This document shows positions 12,401-26,600 of a stretch of 64,000 nucleotides of DNA, in pieces. The position numbers and the translations under genes are program-made. The notes under the pieces are model-generated. The model had not been told where the DNA came from and ran no database searches. It was given only the letters and a program-made list of their open reading frames with translations. This DNA comes from Symsagittifera roscoffensis (taxonomy: Eukaryota > Xenacoelomorpha > Acoela > Convolutidae), in the NCBI RefSeq assembly GCF_963678635.1, contig NC_087065.1, forward strand, positions 23,765,254-23,829,253, read 5' to 3'. Position 1 is the stretch's first letter; the number at the start of each line of letters is the position of its first letter.

Positions 12401-14665
12401 TTAAAGAATTATCCATCTTGCAATAGACATTTACAACCTAATTATAACTCTAGGAATCACTGTTCCCTGAAAAAAACGAAGGTTTTTTTTGATTGGCTGA
12501 CAAATGAGCAACAACGAAAGACTAGCAAAAGCGGAGACGTACCTATCTCCAAATTTAGTGTTCTTGGCTTGGATGACACCAGAGAGTGATATCAAAGTAA
12601 CTTTGACCAGAACAGAACAAATCAATTGCCGAGGTCAAGTTGTGCAGCGGAAAAGACAAATTACTCTCTCAGGAGACGAATTGACTATTTTAAGAAATTT
12701 TTTCCCAGTGATTGACCAATTCATCTATTTTCAACGACACAAGTTTAGTCAAAATGTTGGCCAACAAACGAGGAGTATGTCTTCCCAGGCTAGTCTTAGT
12801 GCCCAAACGTCAACCTGGAGTTCAAATGGATCTTCAAAGCAGTGACCTACCTGAGGAAGTTCAGAAACTAGTAAAAGAGAACTCTGTAAAGAAAGTTGTA
12901 TTTCATGCAAAAACTGAATATGTGCCAGCCAATTATGTTGTGGAAATGCTGCATGACAATGACAATGACATAACTAATGACTCTAGAAGTTATACTCGAT
13001 ACGAGATTTTTTATTGTTCTGAAGTATAGATAATACATATTTTATGACAAGAACACATTTTTTCATTCTCATTAAGAAACTAGTGTTATAGATAGAGAGG
13101 AGTTAGAAAGAATCAGTTAGAGAGAGAAATATAAATCGAACAACTGAATGAATGAATTAGCTATTGATGAGCCTGATGCTACTATAGTTACAGATTTTGC
13201 TTATGATCAAACAAACACTGAACAAAAATCTTGGAAGTTTTGTAATGATGTTACAGTCCCCAGATCAGAAGTAGTTTTTATGTCTCAAGTGATTTTAATT
13301 TTCATTTTACTTACTTTTTGCATCTATAAACTTTCTTGGACGCAAATAAGCTGTGAAGAAACGTCAGTTTGGTTTTCAATATTGTCTGGTTTAGTTGGGT
13401 ACGTGCTACCAAACCCAAGGATATGAATAAAATTATTGATACGTCGACAAGACTGTTTATGGCAGTTGTAGGACCGTCAGGATCCGGAAAAACAGAGTTG
13501 ATTTTCAAGCTATTGACAGGAAAATCATTTTATCCCAAATTTGAAAGAGTGTTATTTTTTTACAAAGATATTCAACCTGTAGTGATGGACGAGTTAAACG
13601 CTCGCAGAATTCATATTGAATTTGTAAAATTTGACGGATTCGATCGTTTGAGAAACATTGAAAACATTCTGTTAGTGTTTGATGACTCATGCGAAGAAAT
13701 ATACAATGATAAAGAATTCGTTAAATTAGCAACAGCAGGAAGACACAGGGGCTTAGATGTTATTTATGTTAAACATAATTTATTCCAACAAAGCCGATGG
13801 TCCCGAACTATTGATTTGAACACATCTCACATCATTTTATTCAAATCACCTCGTGATATTCAGCAACTTGATCATCTCGGAAGGCAACTTAATGCACCTA
13901 AATTCTTACGTCAATCGTATGAACTGGCTACAAAGGACAGCTTCGGACATCTATTAATACATTTAGATCCCCGAACATCAGACTGTCTCAGATACTGTTC
14001 AAACATAATACCACCTGGTCCGTCAATTTTCTATTTACCTTTAGATAAAGCTGAAGTGACACCCATCACAAATGAACGCGAAAAAGTTATTTTTTCTGCA
14101 GCACATGGTGCAGTTGAACCCAACTCAACTACGAGGCTTCATTAGAAAAAAAACATCAAATAGTCAAATCATATCAGTTGTTTGTGAATGCTTGCTCAAT
14201 GTAGTCAACGGAAATGTGCCTGTCAGTATCCCAAACCTCAATAAATTCGAAACAGCATACAAAATTTTAATCAATCCGAAAACGAGTCCTGAAAAAAAAC
14301 GAGCTATTATACTGAGCAAACAAGGATTTTATCTAATCAGACAAATACTTTATTTTTGCTTCAAGTATTTGACTGCATAGAAATGGCAGCAGAAGAATTT
14401 GTTCTAATTCCAAAGCATATGTACATCAGAGATCAACCACATGCAGCAAATATTTTGCTTGACAACTCAATTAAACACAAGAAACCGCAACTATCATATT
14501 TGAACCGTTTGAGACCACTAAATGAATCAGCAAGAACAACAACAACATCAGCTATTGTTTCGCCAGCAGTCTTTCCCCCAACCCCTGAACCACCTATTGT
14601 TGCCAAAGCAGAAAACAATCCACAAAAACAAGCTCTCCCTCTCACTTCTCAAGACGATGATGATG

Positions 14666-14697
<32 letters not shown>

Positions 14698-17600
14698 GAT
14701 GAAGGTAACGAGATGGAAAAAAGTGTTGAGCTTAGTGAGGCATTATCCACAGAACGTATCCTGTTACAATTACAGCTCATGGATGAACACAAATTTAAGC
14801 GAGCAAAAAAAGTTCTTGAAGTTATTAAAAAGTCAGAACGAGTCAAAATAAATAAAGATAATGAAGAAATTTACGTTGATAAAGTGCCAACAGGTCTTAA
14901 AGCATCAGTTTTTCTGTATGATATACAACAACAAACTAAAAAACTTTACAACCCTGCTTTTATACTGATTTTGAGGTCACTCAAACTTGATGAACGGTTG
15001 GTTATGAACATGTATGCCAAAGTCGCGGTTCAGTCAACGAATACGGAACAAGCTCAACAGAAGCAAAGAAGCAGACGTTCCACAAATTCCCCTTCGAAAT
15101 CTACAGCCCTCCTCCTCCTTTCTCCCGAGAAGAAACCTTCGTCGTCGTCGTCGACGACGTCAAGAAGTGCCACCTCAAAAAGCAGTAAGAGACGCAAAAC
15201 CAGAAAGACTGTTGCAGACAGTGAAAGAGAACGGTCACCGCAAAAAACCAAACGAGAAGTAGAAGGTGCAGCAGAAGAGGAATACTCCGAGTCGTACGAA
15301 ACGCCCGATAACGATTCAGATTCTGCAACGACAGAGAAGAAGAAGACAAAAACAAACAAAAAATGACAAGATTACACCAGCTGAAGAAAAAATATTGAAA
15401 ACTAAATTTACAAGTAAGGGTCCAGCATTGTTTGGCAGTGTACAGAATTTCAGTAAAGAGGAATCAAAAATTTCACGAAGTAAAGTGAAACGTTTTTTAC
15501 ATACAGAGCCAGCATATACAAAATATCGAACAGTTCGTCGCAAAACACCACGCCTCAAAGTGATAGTTTATGACATAGACGAAATATGGTCAATTGACCT
15601 GGCGTATGTTGATAAACTTGCAGATTACAACAAAAACATTAAATATCTTATGGTTGCAGTGGATTGCATGTCGCGCTTTCTACGTGTACAACCATTGAAA
15701 TCAAAGTATGCCACCTCAACTGCGGAAGCATTCAAACATATGATAAAAACAAAACAGCCGAAAAAAGTTTGGGTAGATAAAGGCACAGAGTTCAAGGGGT
15801 CATTCAAAACTTTATGTGAGGAAAAGGACATCGAAACTTATACAACAGAGAGTGAAAAAAAATCCGCTTTCGCGGAGAGGAACATTCGATCACTAAAGGG
15901 TTTGATTTATAAGTATTTGGAGGACAAATGGACCTACTCATACATCGATAAGCTTCAAGATTTTGTCAACACAATTAACTCGAGAACAAACCGCGTTACC
16001 AAAATAGCCCCGAATGAAGTTACCAAAAAGGACGTTCCACGTCTCATTTCATTAAGAGTGGAACAATCGCAGAAACTAGTACGCCGACCAAAGCTCTACG
16101 TTGGTGATTTTGTTAGAATAGCAAAAATTGACCTTCCGTTTCGAAAAGGATACAAACAATCATTCACTGACGAAGTTTTTGAAATCTTTGACATCCCAAC
16201 AAGAAACCCACCAACTTATAACCTCATCGACGCTGATAAGGAACCAATAGAGGGTAAATTTTATGAGCCTGAACTAATCAGGGTCTTGGAAAAGGAAGGA
16301 AGGATCAAACTAAACAATGTCTGACAACTTTATAGGCGAAAAAAATTCATTTACCATTACACTAGTGTCATCAGCCTCAATGAATATTTTCAATGACAAC
16401 TCGCTAGCGAGCTTTAAAAATCTGCTAAGCGAAAATATCGATCTACAAGGTGAATGGAGAGTTGCATTGACAGAAATAACGTTTCCCACTCATATTAACA
16501 ATGTTACGGATACCAAACTAGTGTACTACAAAAAAGACAAAGTTAAAGCAAGCCTTAAAGTGGCAAAAAAAATATCCAGACCATATGATGGAGAAAAAGG
16601 TGAAATAACAAAGGGTGTTTATGACGAAATCGAGAAAATATTCAACGAAATCAATCGGAAGATTGATCTTGATAATATCAGTTATAGCATCGACCCCATT
16701 ACCAAACATCTTTCATTGTGGATGCATTATTGGGAAGGCATTACCTTTGAAAGTCCACAAATTCCTAGTATCTTAGGTTTCAAAGGCTTAAGAGATGGAA
16801 CTGGTTACCATATCGGCTACAAAGAATCCAGTCATATCCATAGCACTCTCACGTCACAAAACCTCATCTCCGACTACCCTGTTGATATCTCTGCTGGAAC
16901 CCAAATGATGTTTATCTACTTGGACATAATTCGTTATNNNNNNNNNNNNNNNNNNNNNNNNNNNNNNNNNNNNNNNNNNNNNNNNNNNNNNNNNNNNNNN
17001 NNNNNNNNNNNNNNNNNNNNNNNNNNNNNNNNNNNNNNNNNNNNNNNNNNNNNNNNNNNNNNNNNNNNNNNNNNNNNNNNNNNNNNNNNNNNNNNNNNNN
17101 NNNNNNNNNNNNNNNNNNNNNNNNNNNNNNNNNNNNNACAAGCCTTGAAAAACACATTAAAAAACACAATCAAAAAACAAGTTGGAGCTGGACGCAGCAA
17201 GTCACGTATGAGCAGAAAACGGAGGAAGACAACAACAACATCAACAACAACAAGAAAAAGAAAAACTCTCATTCCTAAGAAACGAACTCCACTGAGAAGT
17301 CGCTCCAATTTTTTCACCAAAGTACGAAATGATTTCTAATTTATTACCAACTGAAGCAACTCACAGCTCATTAGATTTATTTGAAAAACCTCCTCTACTC
17401 GTTACATTTGAAAATGCATTCACTCAAAAAATTGGTCCATCTTATTCACCTGATGGTCCCATGCTCGAATTTGAAGTTTTAGGAGATAGAAACAACTTTA
17501 TTGATCTTCAACGAACTCGCTTGGAGATTGTTGCACGCATTGTTCAAAATAATGGTAATGTACTGCGAACTCACGCCACAGAGGCAGGGCAACGAGACGC

Positions 17601-20600
17601 ACCATATTTGGTTAATAATCCACTTTCATCTTTATTTTCTGAATGCACCATGTCCCTGAATGGAGAAAAAATTTCAACAACTAATGCCAATTTTGCCCAT
17701 AAGAGTTTCATTGAGACAGAATTTTCTCACGGTATTGATGCAAAGAAAACGTGGCTTGCTTGTCAAGGCTATTATTATGAAGATAATCCATCAGGTATTG
17801 ATGGTGCTAATGGGCGAGCTGAAGATGTCGCTGAACGTAAGCGAATCGTAGCAGCATCAAGCGAATTCCGATTATTTGGTAAAATTGCCTGTGATTTTTT
17901 ATCATGCGACAAACATCTTATCAGCGGTGTTACAATAAGACTTTCTCTGAGACGATCTCCTAATGACTTTGTTATTATGTCTGAGCACGCTACTAAACAT
18001 TACCAAGTCCAAATCACTGAGGCTAACCTATATGTGCGCAAAATGACAGTAACAGATTTTGTACTATCATCGATAGAAAAAACTCTGTTGAAAACACCTG
18101 CAATATACAATTATATTGAAGTTTTACCAAGAACCTTTTTGGCCACAACTGGTGTGCAAAGTTGGCGACAAGAAGACGTTTTTGCCAAAGAGCCAGTCCG
18201 TCGAATGATTTTGGCAATGAGCTCGAATACAGCATACCTGGGTACTAACCGAACAAACCCGTTTCATTATCAAAAGTTTCAGCTGAATGAAATCATTGTT
18301 TACCGAAACGGCCTACCCATTGCAGGAACTCCTGTGTCAACGACTGATAACAAAAGAATATACTATAACACATTGGAAGCTCTAGACTTTGTTTTTAACA
18401 TTAGTCATGGAATCAGTTTGGCTAATTATCACAATCGTTATATTATGGCATTTGATCTCACATCTACTCAGGAGGCTTCACACGACTTTATTCATCCTGA
18501 ATTGACCAATTGCACCATTTCAGTAGAACTGAAGTTTGATGCACCGCTGGGGGAAAATGTAGAGTTACTTTTCATGGGAGAGCGTGCATCAACAGTTTAC
18601 GTGCGTTCCGATAGAAAAATAGCTAAAAACACTCTAATGAATTGAATCGGGGAAAAAATGGACAATTTGCAGATTATTGAGCTTATTAACCGATGCAAAC
18701 ATTTGAAACATCGATTTCGTGGCATTTTTCCCGCTTACTTAGCATTTAATACAATATTGAAACGCGACAATACTTTCATGATAGTCAACGCATCAAACTC
18801 AGACCAGCCAGGAACTCATTGGTTACTGTTTGCTCAAGCTGGTGGTCAAATCTTTTTTGCAGATCCTCTTGGACGAAGCCTACACAACTATCCACATGTA
18901 TACAAAAATATGAGACGTTCTATCCATGAGGTAAACCAAATACTGATGAATAAGCCAATCCAATCAGCTAACTCGGTCTTGTGTGGACTTTATTGTATTT
19001 ATGTTGCTCATGTTATAATTTCTTCTAAATTTCCTATAGGTTTCAAGGTTAACGATCATGACATGATGCGTTTTGCTAAACATATGATGTTATAACTTTT
19101 TGATACTGTTGCATTTCTTTAATGATTTATAATTGATTTTTTAAAAAAAACATGTTTTATGGTTGCTAGAACACATACCGCTGGAATTATCTCAGAAATA
19201 TTTTTTTTCAAAAATTGTATTTCTTCTCCATTATAAATTTAACAAACAAAGTATTTGAATCAATCTCTAATCGACCATACCCACTCAAAATAATATCAAT
19301 AATTTTTGAAAATTCGGCAGCATTATTCTCATTCAAAATTCGAATAAAACGTTCAATGGTTACATTAGTAATTAGATCAGTTTGAGTTTGAATGGATCGA
19401 GTCTGTGATGCAAAGCAAATCTGTGGCAATCGTTTTCGCAAAGAAACTCCGGCGGTGTCAAGGTTGTTAGTCGAATTGTAGTTAACAGCCAATTTCATTT
19501 TTTCCATCAGTGGTCCTGATAGATGATATTTGCTGCACCGCATAATCAAACATTTAAAGGATGAAAGGAGGCAAGGCACAATAAAAGATTTTAAGGTCAT
19601 CTTGTTAACTGCTTCAGTGCATTCTTTTGTAACTTCGATAAGAACGTGGTAATGTGGCTGACCATTTGTAGGAGATTGGGAACAAAATTCGTTCTGATTT
19701 GAATGGACTGCAAATGCAAAGTTCGTATTAGAAGGAAGGTCAGAGACGTCGGGTTCATTGTTCAGAAAATTTAAAGTTTTTCCGAAATTGTTTCAAGTAT
19801 TCCGGCGATTGTTCATACATTGCTTCAACCATTCTGATAATTAATAAATTAAACTGGGTTTTTTTTTCCACTTACTCAAGCGACTCGACTTTTTTTGTTG
19901 GAATAATCTTCTTCATCATCCTCTCCGTTTTCACTATTACAGTCTTTTTCGGAGTAAACCGATCGTTTTGATTTATATCGTCGTTTTTGAGGTTTATCGT
20001 TTCCTGTTGTGGAAGTTGAAATCTTTTCACCAGTTGGTGCTTTGATCATTTTTTTTACTTTTGAATAATTATCTGCTAAGCTATCAAATTCTTTCGTCGT
20101 CAAAGTAACTGCTTGATACATTTTGAACACTTCTTCGTCAGTTTTCTTGTTTTCTTATACAATTTTAGTGTAATATAGGTACCTGTTTTTTCAAATGTTT
20201 TTGTTCCAACTCTGACTATACGTTTTTCTCCTGAAGAAATATCACGAAAGTCATCAAGAAAGTTAGTATCTATTTCAAGCGTGTACATAGTTGGGTAGCG
20301 GTAATTTTATTCAACCGTATCAGTCAAGAGACAATTTAAGAATGATTTACCCAGCCGGTGAATAGCTTAACTCGGGCGATTTCTTTTACGGTATTCCTTA
20401 AGCTTCATTGGGGACTTTTAATTAGTTTGCAGTTGGAAATTTATGAGTTTAAGTTATACATGTCAAATCTGTCTGGCAAATTCCCGTTTTAGCTCATAAA
20501 TCTCAACGGTTTTACCCTGGCGGCATGCCTGTTATCTCTTTGAAGTGTAAAACTTCTGTCATTTGTGCTTAGGGTATCATAAAAAGGCGCCATGCTGTTT

Positions 20601-23600
20601 CTTTGAAGTATAGATTTTCAAAGCGTTCAAATTTCTACTTTAATTGCAAAAGCCCTGAAAACATATTAAAATTTTACAAAACCCGATCTATGGTAATTGG
20701 CTAAAACTAGACCACCAGCAATAAAAAACTAAAAGTAGTACGTCAAACTAAATCTACTCACTATTTTCATTCAATCTCTCAAAATCAAACAAAACAAAAT
20801 TTTCAACGATGGCAACTCCACTGCAAATTATTTCAATTAATTCACTTGAAAGAGCTATATTGTACCAAACTTATACCAGAGATTCTATCGTAGTGGTTCA
20901 ACAGGAACGGAAAATGCGTCATCGAAAAGCAAGTGCTTTGAACGATCTTGATCCAGGAAGCAGAGAATTCGATGAATGGGTCACTAAAAACCATATGATG
21001 TTACCCCATTATTTGCTAGATCAAATTGGTATCCTCATACAAAGCAGAAAACATGTCTACGAGAGTTGTTGTGTGACTGAATCGTATCCTGCGCTGAAGC
21101 GCACAGATATTCAAGACCCTACTTGCCTTGATCGTTCACCGAGAAAAATACTGTTTAACTACGATTGCCAATCGATCCCCTTTTACGAAAATCAGGAAGG
21201 ATCCATTAGAGATTTAGCAGAGCGAGAAAACTACTGGAACATTGAGTCGATTGAATCACCAGATTCAACAGAGAAAAAAAGATGAGGACCAGAAGACGCC
21301 CAAAACCCCAATAAAACCGGATATTTTTTCAATCACTCAACATCAGCAGCAGCAAACTTTTTCTGCTTCTTCTTCTTCCGGCAGTCAAAGTCCCACTGCA
21401 CCAAACTTAGTAGCTGAGACGCCGCCTATCAATGCTTGCTATGCGCCGAAAAAACGCAAACTGCAATTTAGAGATCTCTGAAAACTCGAAAAAAAAAATT
21501 TGTTTCCACCGAGAGTGCACCAGTTTGGGGGTTTATTATTTAGTTGGATAAGTTTTTTTTTATTATTGTGGATGAATCTTTGTTTACGCTTTGTTTTTGA
21601 TTTTTCTAATTTAATGTTTGCTCTCTAACTTTTTTTTCAGACCTAACATATGTAGTATCTAACAAGTTATTTCTGTTCAAAACCCAAACCAGAAAAAGTA
21701 TGCAAAATTTCGTTTTTGTTTTTTGTCCAAAAATTGCCAAAAATTGATTTCGTGAACTGCAACTTTATCTCATACTGTTGCTATAAGGGTATTACGGCTG
21801 ATGAAACCTCCAGTTCCTTGATACAACGCTTTTTGAAATGTTATTTTTGAGAAAATCGAAATTCATTAAAATTCATCGTTGGCTAAGTGTCGTTCACTAT
21901 GAAGCCGTGCTCAGAAATGGATGAAACCAATTTTTTTAGACTCAGCGGGGTCGAAAACAAGGCGTAACCGCCGTTTTCGAGTCTAGGCGGCCACGTTTCA
22001 AAAGATATTCGGTGGTTTTTGAACGGACTGCATATCCACTGAGCCAATGCTCCTCACAACCCTGCAGTGGAAACCATCTAAAAGTAAAAGCTGAAACACT
22101 GCAAAGGACCCAACAGATACCTGAATCAGTGAACATATACGCAGAATGAATTTAATAAAAACAAGAAAAAATCAAAAAAGAATAAATTGACCTGTTTGAT
22201 TTTTTCGATTTTCAGAAGCTTGACATGAAAAGTTCCCATTATTTAATTTTCAAAAAAATCATGATATGAAGCTTTATCACTTCTTTGACAGCTCAATTGA
22301 TGATTAACTACATTCGGTGTAAGGCTTTCATTTCACTCTGCTGGCTTAGGTCTACTCGGGTGAGGTCTTTTTGAATTGAGTGCCGATGAATTGTTTGAAG
22401 CTACACAACTTGTTTAGGAACTTTGTGGTTAATTCAGAAAATTTGGTTGATTTATGAGACTATTTTATAGGTTTATCTAATGAGCCGAAGTTGTTTCCTT
22501 TGATGTATCTGAGAGTATTTTGGGCGCACCCTCTCGAATTTAATAATCTAAGCTCCACCTTAGGAAACCACTCCTTGTTTGGCAATTAAGCAAATGATAA
22601 AAAAAAGTTTGAAAATCTAAACAGATTTAATAGCAGTCGTAAAACAAACGGAAAATCACTTGATCTCTTTTGACTTGTAAACCAGTATCTGCTTTATTTG
22701 AACCTAGCTCTCCGAAATATCAAAATTCTCAAAAACAACCACCTCGCAATGTCTACAAAAGTCGTACCCTGTAATCTCTGCCAAAAAAAACTGAGTGACC
22801 GGCGAAGCCTCAAAAAACATCTAATGGCTGTTCACAAGATTGATCCTGTGAAAACCGACTACATATGTGGTCACTGTGAACTAGAGGATAAGTAACTTCG
22901 CGTCATTTGGGAACATGTCGTGGAGCGTCACAAAACAATCGATGAAACGGAAGAAAGAAGAATTTGTCTCTAAGACATGAATGTGTTCCAAAATGATCGC
23001 GCATATGCTAAACGAACACGGTCTGCCAGCATGGGATGTGAGCCGAGAAATCCTCACTTCTATACAGCCTGAGACAGCTTTTGATGGAGCAGTCAGGACA
23101 TACGATATAGTGCCGATGGAAACGGAAGTGGACCTACTAGCGCTATTCGTGACCAAGAGAGACGAAATCGAAGAGCTGATACTTCAAAATACTATGTATG
23201 AGCCTCAGAAAGCTCAATTGTCGGCAGAAGTAACTCTTGAAAAAGAGAAGGCAGATGGCACAGAAGAAGTAATAACCATCTTCGCCAATTGCAAAATGCT
23301 TGCTGTAGACGTTCAAGGATGGACCCAGGACCAATTCTATGATTGCGTAGACCAAATATTGTCTACTGTCCATCAATATGCGTCTCATGGTAGTGGCTGG
23401 AGAATCCGCAGGATTGATAAGATTGTCCTAAAAATGGTGAAGTCTGCACCGATCAGGGGTTCATCGTACTTGCCACTACCAGCCGATCTACTGAAACTCA
23501 AACGCTTCTTGTTGAATATTCGCAATTATGAAGACGATCGATGCTTTGAGTACTGCTTCGTTGCTGAGTATCATCGGCAGAACAATATCCCGCTCACTCT

Positions 23601-26600
23601 TCGTACGATGCAGAGTAGAGAGGAGGAGAAAGCGAGCTTCTATGATTATCGCAGAAACTCAAGAGCGCACGAGCCAACTGGTGATTTTGTGTACCCAATG
23701 GGACTACCGGCTATTGCACGCTTCGAAATTTTGAATGAAGTGCAAGTGAATGTCTTCAGGTTAGTTGAAGTTTTAATCAAATCTTTTTTTTTTATTGGTG
23801 TGAAGCTGTATCTATGCACATCAGAACAAATGGTTGGCTGCACATTCGTTGAAGAATTATTATTATGATGACATTAAAAATTAGTATAAAAATATCATTC
23901 AAAATTTTTCTCTAGGTACAATGAAAAGACTCTTTTACCCCTGAGAGTGTCAAAATATCAGACTAATTTTGTTGTGGATTTGCTGCTTCTAAACGATATG
24001 GGCACGCATCACTACGTCGTGATAAAAGACCTGAACAAGCTAGTGAGCAAAATGCAAAAAAGAAAACTGAGATCGAGAAACATGCTGTGCCGAAATTGCT
24101 TCCACCGGTGTTCATCTGAGGAACGACTTGAGCGCCACCAGTTAATCTGCATGGGGAACGAACCAGCAATCGTTACCATGCCAAATGTTGACAAGAGCAG
24201 CGTAGGCTTCAAAAACATCGGTGCTCGAAGCTATAGCCCATTCGCGGTTTACTTTGATTTGGAGTCTGTGCTGGAGAAGGTGGAGACGGTGAGAAATAAT
24301 CCTACCTGCTCGAGCACAACCGTGATTGAAAAACATAAGCCCAGCAGTTTTTGCCTTGTCGGTGTGGAAGCTGGAAACCCGAAACCGGCGTTTTTTTCAC
24401 TTCATCGAGGAGTGGACGCCATGACTAAATTCGTTCGAATGCTGGAAGTATTGGCGCGTGACTTTCATAATAAAAAACGACGATACCCGAACTACCTCGG
24501 AAGCACCACTATTCTTGAAGACAGTGACAAATGCTGGATTTGCGAAGAGGAATTCTCCGAAACTAACGCGAAAGTTTTGGACCATAATCATTTCGATGGA
24601 TCATTCCTCGGATGGGCTCACAACAAATGCAACTTCCTGAGACGTACCATACAATTCACCCCTGTCTTTGCCCACAATCTCCAGAATTATGATTTGCACC
24701 ATGTACTGAAGAGTCTGCAAGATACCAATACCAGAAACACCTTTTCGGTCATTCCTCTCAATGACGAAAAATTTCTTTCACTTACAATGAAAGTGTGGAT
24801 TAGATCTTACACTAACGAAAAAGGAAATGTCCAACATGTCTACGAAGAAATCCGTTTTGTGGACAGTTGTAAATTTATGAACAGCTCACTCGATGAGCTA
24901 ACTCGAAATCTACCCGTGGAAAAGTTCATATATCTCAATAACCACTTTGCTACCCGACCGGAAGAAGATAAAGCATTGATTCGACAAAAAGGTTACTTCC
25001 CCTACTTGTATGTTGACAGCCATGCAAGATACACAGAAGATGGACTACCTGCACGCGACAAGTGGACCAACACGCTGCAAGGAGGTGTTGTTAGTGTCAG
25101 TGAAAAAGAATACCAACATGCATGGTTAGTGTACACTCGTTTCGGTTGTCAGACTTTGGGCGAATACAGCGATTTGTATCTAACAACTGATACCTTGATT
25201 CTTGCATGCGTTTTTGAAGAGTTTAGACGAGTGTGTTATGAAACATATAAGCTAGATTGTGCTCAATATTTCACGGTTAGCAATCTCTCAGGGGATGCAT
25301 TTTTGCGAACATGCAAGGCTGACCTCCATTTGCTCACTAATAGGGAGCACTTGGATATGGCAGAAAACCTGATCAGGGGGGGCATTGCAAGTGTGTTTGA
25401 AAAAGACTTGTTTCCGCCAACAATAAATTTGTGAAAAATTACGACCCTAAACAGCCTAACACTTTCCTCTTCATGATAGACGCGAACAATTTATATGGCA
25501 GGATTATGGAAAAATTTCCTCTTCCACTTAACTCATTCGAGTTTAATGACCAAGTTACTATAGCCGAAATTCTCAACACGAGCAGAGAATCCGAAATTGG
25601 ATACATTTTGGACGTCGATCTTTTATACCCCGGTCATTTGCATGAAGCACATTCGGATTACCCACTCGCCCCAACAAAAGAAGTTGTGTCCAAAATGTAG
25701 CTCAGTGAGCTTCAATTGGACATGTTGAAAAAAATGAACATTTCGGATAAAGTGGGCACTACGCCAAAGCTCATACAAAACTTCTTTCCAAAGAAAAACT
25801 ATACTGTACACTACCTAACACTTCAGCTCTATGTCATATTTGGTTTGAAAATTGAAAAAGTTAATCGAGTACTGCAGTTTAGTCAAGAAAAATTTATTGC
25901 ACCATATGTTCAGTTGAACACTGAGCTCCGAAAAAAAGCTACTACCAAGTTTGAACAAGATTTCTTCAAGCAAATAATAAATAGTGCGTTTGGAAAATTC
26001 TGCGAATCAAAAAGGAATCGACTTATTGTAGATATTGTTCGCAATGCTGAAGAACTGCAAAATTTATCAAGGAAAAAAAGATTTAGCAGTATAAAAATTA
26101 TTGACCAACACTTGGTATCTGTAACCTCAAAACCTGTGAACATTAAATGGGATAAGCCCACAATTGTTGGTGCAACGATACTAGATATGGCAAAATTTTA
26201 CATGTTCCAGTTCCATTAAAACATAATCAAGAAAAATTTTGACGCTACTCTTTTATATTCGGACACTGATTCGTTCCTGTATGAAATCCGCAGCAAAGAT
26301 CTCTACAATGAAATTGAGAAAAACCATGAACTGCGAAATCATTTTGACTTTTCAAATCTACCAGCCACCCACCCCCTCTACACCAACGAGAATTTGCGCG
26401 TTACCCTGAAATTCAAGGACGAGTTTGCTGGGGAGATCATACAGGAGTACGTCGGACTAAAACCCAAACTGTACAGCATTATTTCTTCGAGTAAGTTTCT
26501 TTTCTTTTACCATTTTGCAATTACCATTTTAGAAAAGGGCAACAAAAACAAATCATAAGATTGTGGTGAGGGTTGGGGGGGGGAATGGAGGTCTTTATGT

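Noticed and set aside
14522..14851. Alternative frames over the Asp-rich gene (Met-rich or Ser-rich proteins)
   Set aside because: They are produced by the GAT repeat read in other phases or on the other strand.
16317..17339. A single 340-codon protein running through the N gap
   Set aside because: The frame only stays open because N codons are not stops. The two ends differ completely in character (jelly-roll-like versus very basic), so I annotate two genes with unknown sequence between them.
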